Assembly: GCF_041435195.1 (NCBI RefSeq)
Contig: NZ_CP108106.1
Span: 620,001-684,000, forward strand
Length of the DNA: 64,000 bases
Source: Streptomyces sp. NBC_00224
GTDB lineage: Bacteria; Actinomycetota; Actinomycetes; Streptomycetales; Streptomycetaceae
Reading direction: 5' to 3'
The position numbers were made by a program, and so were the translations under genes. Positions 63,440 to 64,000 of this stretch are shown one piece after another. Numbering within the stretch: position 1 is the stretch's first letter; every line of letters starts with the position of its first letter. Below the pieces are notes generated by a model. That model did no database searches and was not told the origin of the DNA. It saw nothing but the letters and a program-made list of their open reading frames with translations.

Positions 63440-64000
63440 TCAGGTGCTCGGCACCGGGACCGGCCTGGCCAGCACCTGGTCCAAGACCTCGGTGAGGAAC
63501 CGCGCCGGATCCGTCGCCGGCGCCGTGGCGCGCATCGCGACGATCCCGTCCGGACGGACGAGCAGCGCCCCTTCATCGGGGAGCCACGGGACCGCGACGC
63601 GATGCGCGGGGAGTCCGACGTCGGCCGCGGCGGTGAGCCAGCGGTCGTCGGCGACGCCCACCAGGAGGGTCCACCGGGACGCCACCAGGTCGAGCGTGGA
63701 AACCCCGTCGATCCACGCGTGGGGCACCCGGGAACCCGGCGATCCGTCCAGTGCCACCGCCAGGTCCACCGTGGAGGGGAGTTCCGGCCGGGGGTCGACG
63801 ACGGCGGCCGAGTCGTACCGCTGGCCGAGGTGCACGACCGGCGCCGCCCACACCCCCGCCGCCGCCCTGGCGGCGTCCGCCTCGGGCCCGCGTCCCCAGT
63901 GCAGCTGCGGGTCGGCGAGCCTGCGCAGCGCCTGGTCCAGCGTCGCCGCGGCGACCGGTTCACGTTCGTGCGCGTAGGTGTCGAGCAGCCCGGCACCGGC
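63440..64000 (-). CDS. FAD-dependent aromatic monooxygenase, C-terminal part (runs off the window)
   Basis: The 5' end lies beyond position 64000. The visible 186 codons read L-L-D-T-Y-A-H-E-R-E-P-V-A, the typical segment after the FAD-binding domain of class A flavin monooxygenases (PheA/TfdB/MhpA type), followed by the thioredoxin-like C-terminal domain (L-G-Q-R-Y-D-S-A-A-V-V, H-A-W-I-D, L-V-R-P-D-G-I-V-A-M-R). Such enzymes hydroxylate phenols or polyketide rings using NADPH and O2. The FAD-binding start cannot be seen. The stop is at 63440. It is convergent with the epoxide-hydrolase-like gene. Confidence 0.85.
   Translation of the reverse strand, partial: AGAGLLDTYAHEREPVAAATLDQALRRLADPQLHWGRGPEADAARAAAGVWAAPVVHLGQRYDSAAVVDPRPELPSTVDLAVALDGSPGSRVPHAWIDGVSTLDLVASRWTLLVGVADDRWLTAAADVGLPAHRVAVPWLPDEGALLVRPDGIVAMRATAPATDPARFLTEVLDQVLARPVPVPST

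Overview
The window is high-GC actinobacterial DNA that reads as Streptomyces. The signs are strong G/C bias at third codon positions, many Sec, Tat and lipoprotein exoproteins, GTG starts, a PASTA-less eukaryotic-type Ser/Thr kinase, DUF6243, AFP1/SKLP-like crystallin and XRE-nSTAND-WD40 families, and GGAGG-type ribosome binding sites. The density of IS stumps (IS5, IS110, ISAs1 and IS3 types) and broken genes suggests an accessory chromosome arm rather than the conserved core; that placement is inference.

Layout. 0-4.4 kb: TAP-like secreted peptidase/hydrolase, GNAT, a CobW stump, a TipA-like MerR regulator, a transposase stump and a small secreted protein. 4.8-8.6 kb: an XRE-nSTAND1-TM-WD40 giant with 15 recognisable propeller repeats. 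9-13.3 kb: secreted FG-GAP protein, transposase stump, secreted ricin-type lectin and a small secreted protein. 13.3-20 kb: a decayed zone with an intact 51-aa protein behind a mini-ORF, a broken DUF2716 gene, a MarR/EthD divergent pair with a long perfect operator, an IS110 stump, a lipoprotein alpha/beta hydrolase, and unassigned fragments. 20-23.6 kb: M6-type secreted metalloprotease and a Tat-type alpha/beta hydrolase.

23.9-37.5 kb is the most notable segment: a two-gene Tc (ABC) toxin locus. The first gene is a TcB-TcC fusion (2448 aa: SpvB, FG-GAP, Rhs core, unrecognised C-terminal cargo). The second is an unusual 1770-aa TcA with Ig-like domains at the N-terminus and a recognisable C-terminal translocation/TcB-binding part. 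A strong hairpin separates it from a convergent AFP1/SKLP-like antifungal crystallin gene. No immunity-like gene follows the Rhs tail, which fits a toxin aimed at eukaryotes.

38-42.7 kb: a Gly/Asp-tailed protein, ISAs1 stump, F420-type luciferase-like oxidoreductase, cold-shock protein with a perfect terminator, and an H-type-lectin-like protein. 42.9-48 kb: a decaying operon of a small protein (cut by an IS3 stump), a DUF6338 membrane protein and a TPR-CHAT protease broken by two frameshifts and one stop. 48-50 kb: glycosyltransferase and SDR. 50-52 kb: ArsR regulator translationally coupled to an MFS exporter, with a palindrome right at the start codon. 52-56 kb: MBL hydrolase, a small protein made of two repeats, a small unknown protein and a secreted M4 metalloprotease. 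56-64 kb: membrane Ser/Thr kinase, SnoaL stump, quinone-oxidoreductase-like enzyme divergent from a GlxA/AraC regulator, ComB-like protein, DUF6243 protein, epoxide-hydrolase-like enzyme, and the C-terminal part of a FAD monooxygenase running off the window.

Taken together the window is rich in exported hydrolases, lectins and toxins. This fits soil saprophytic or antagonistic life. All assignments come from reading motifs by eye; no database search was run.
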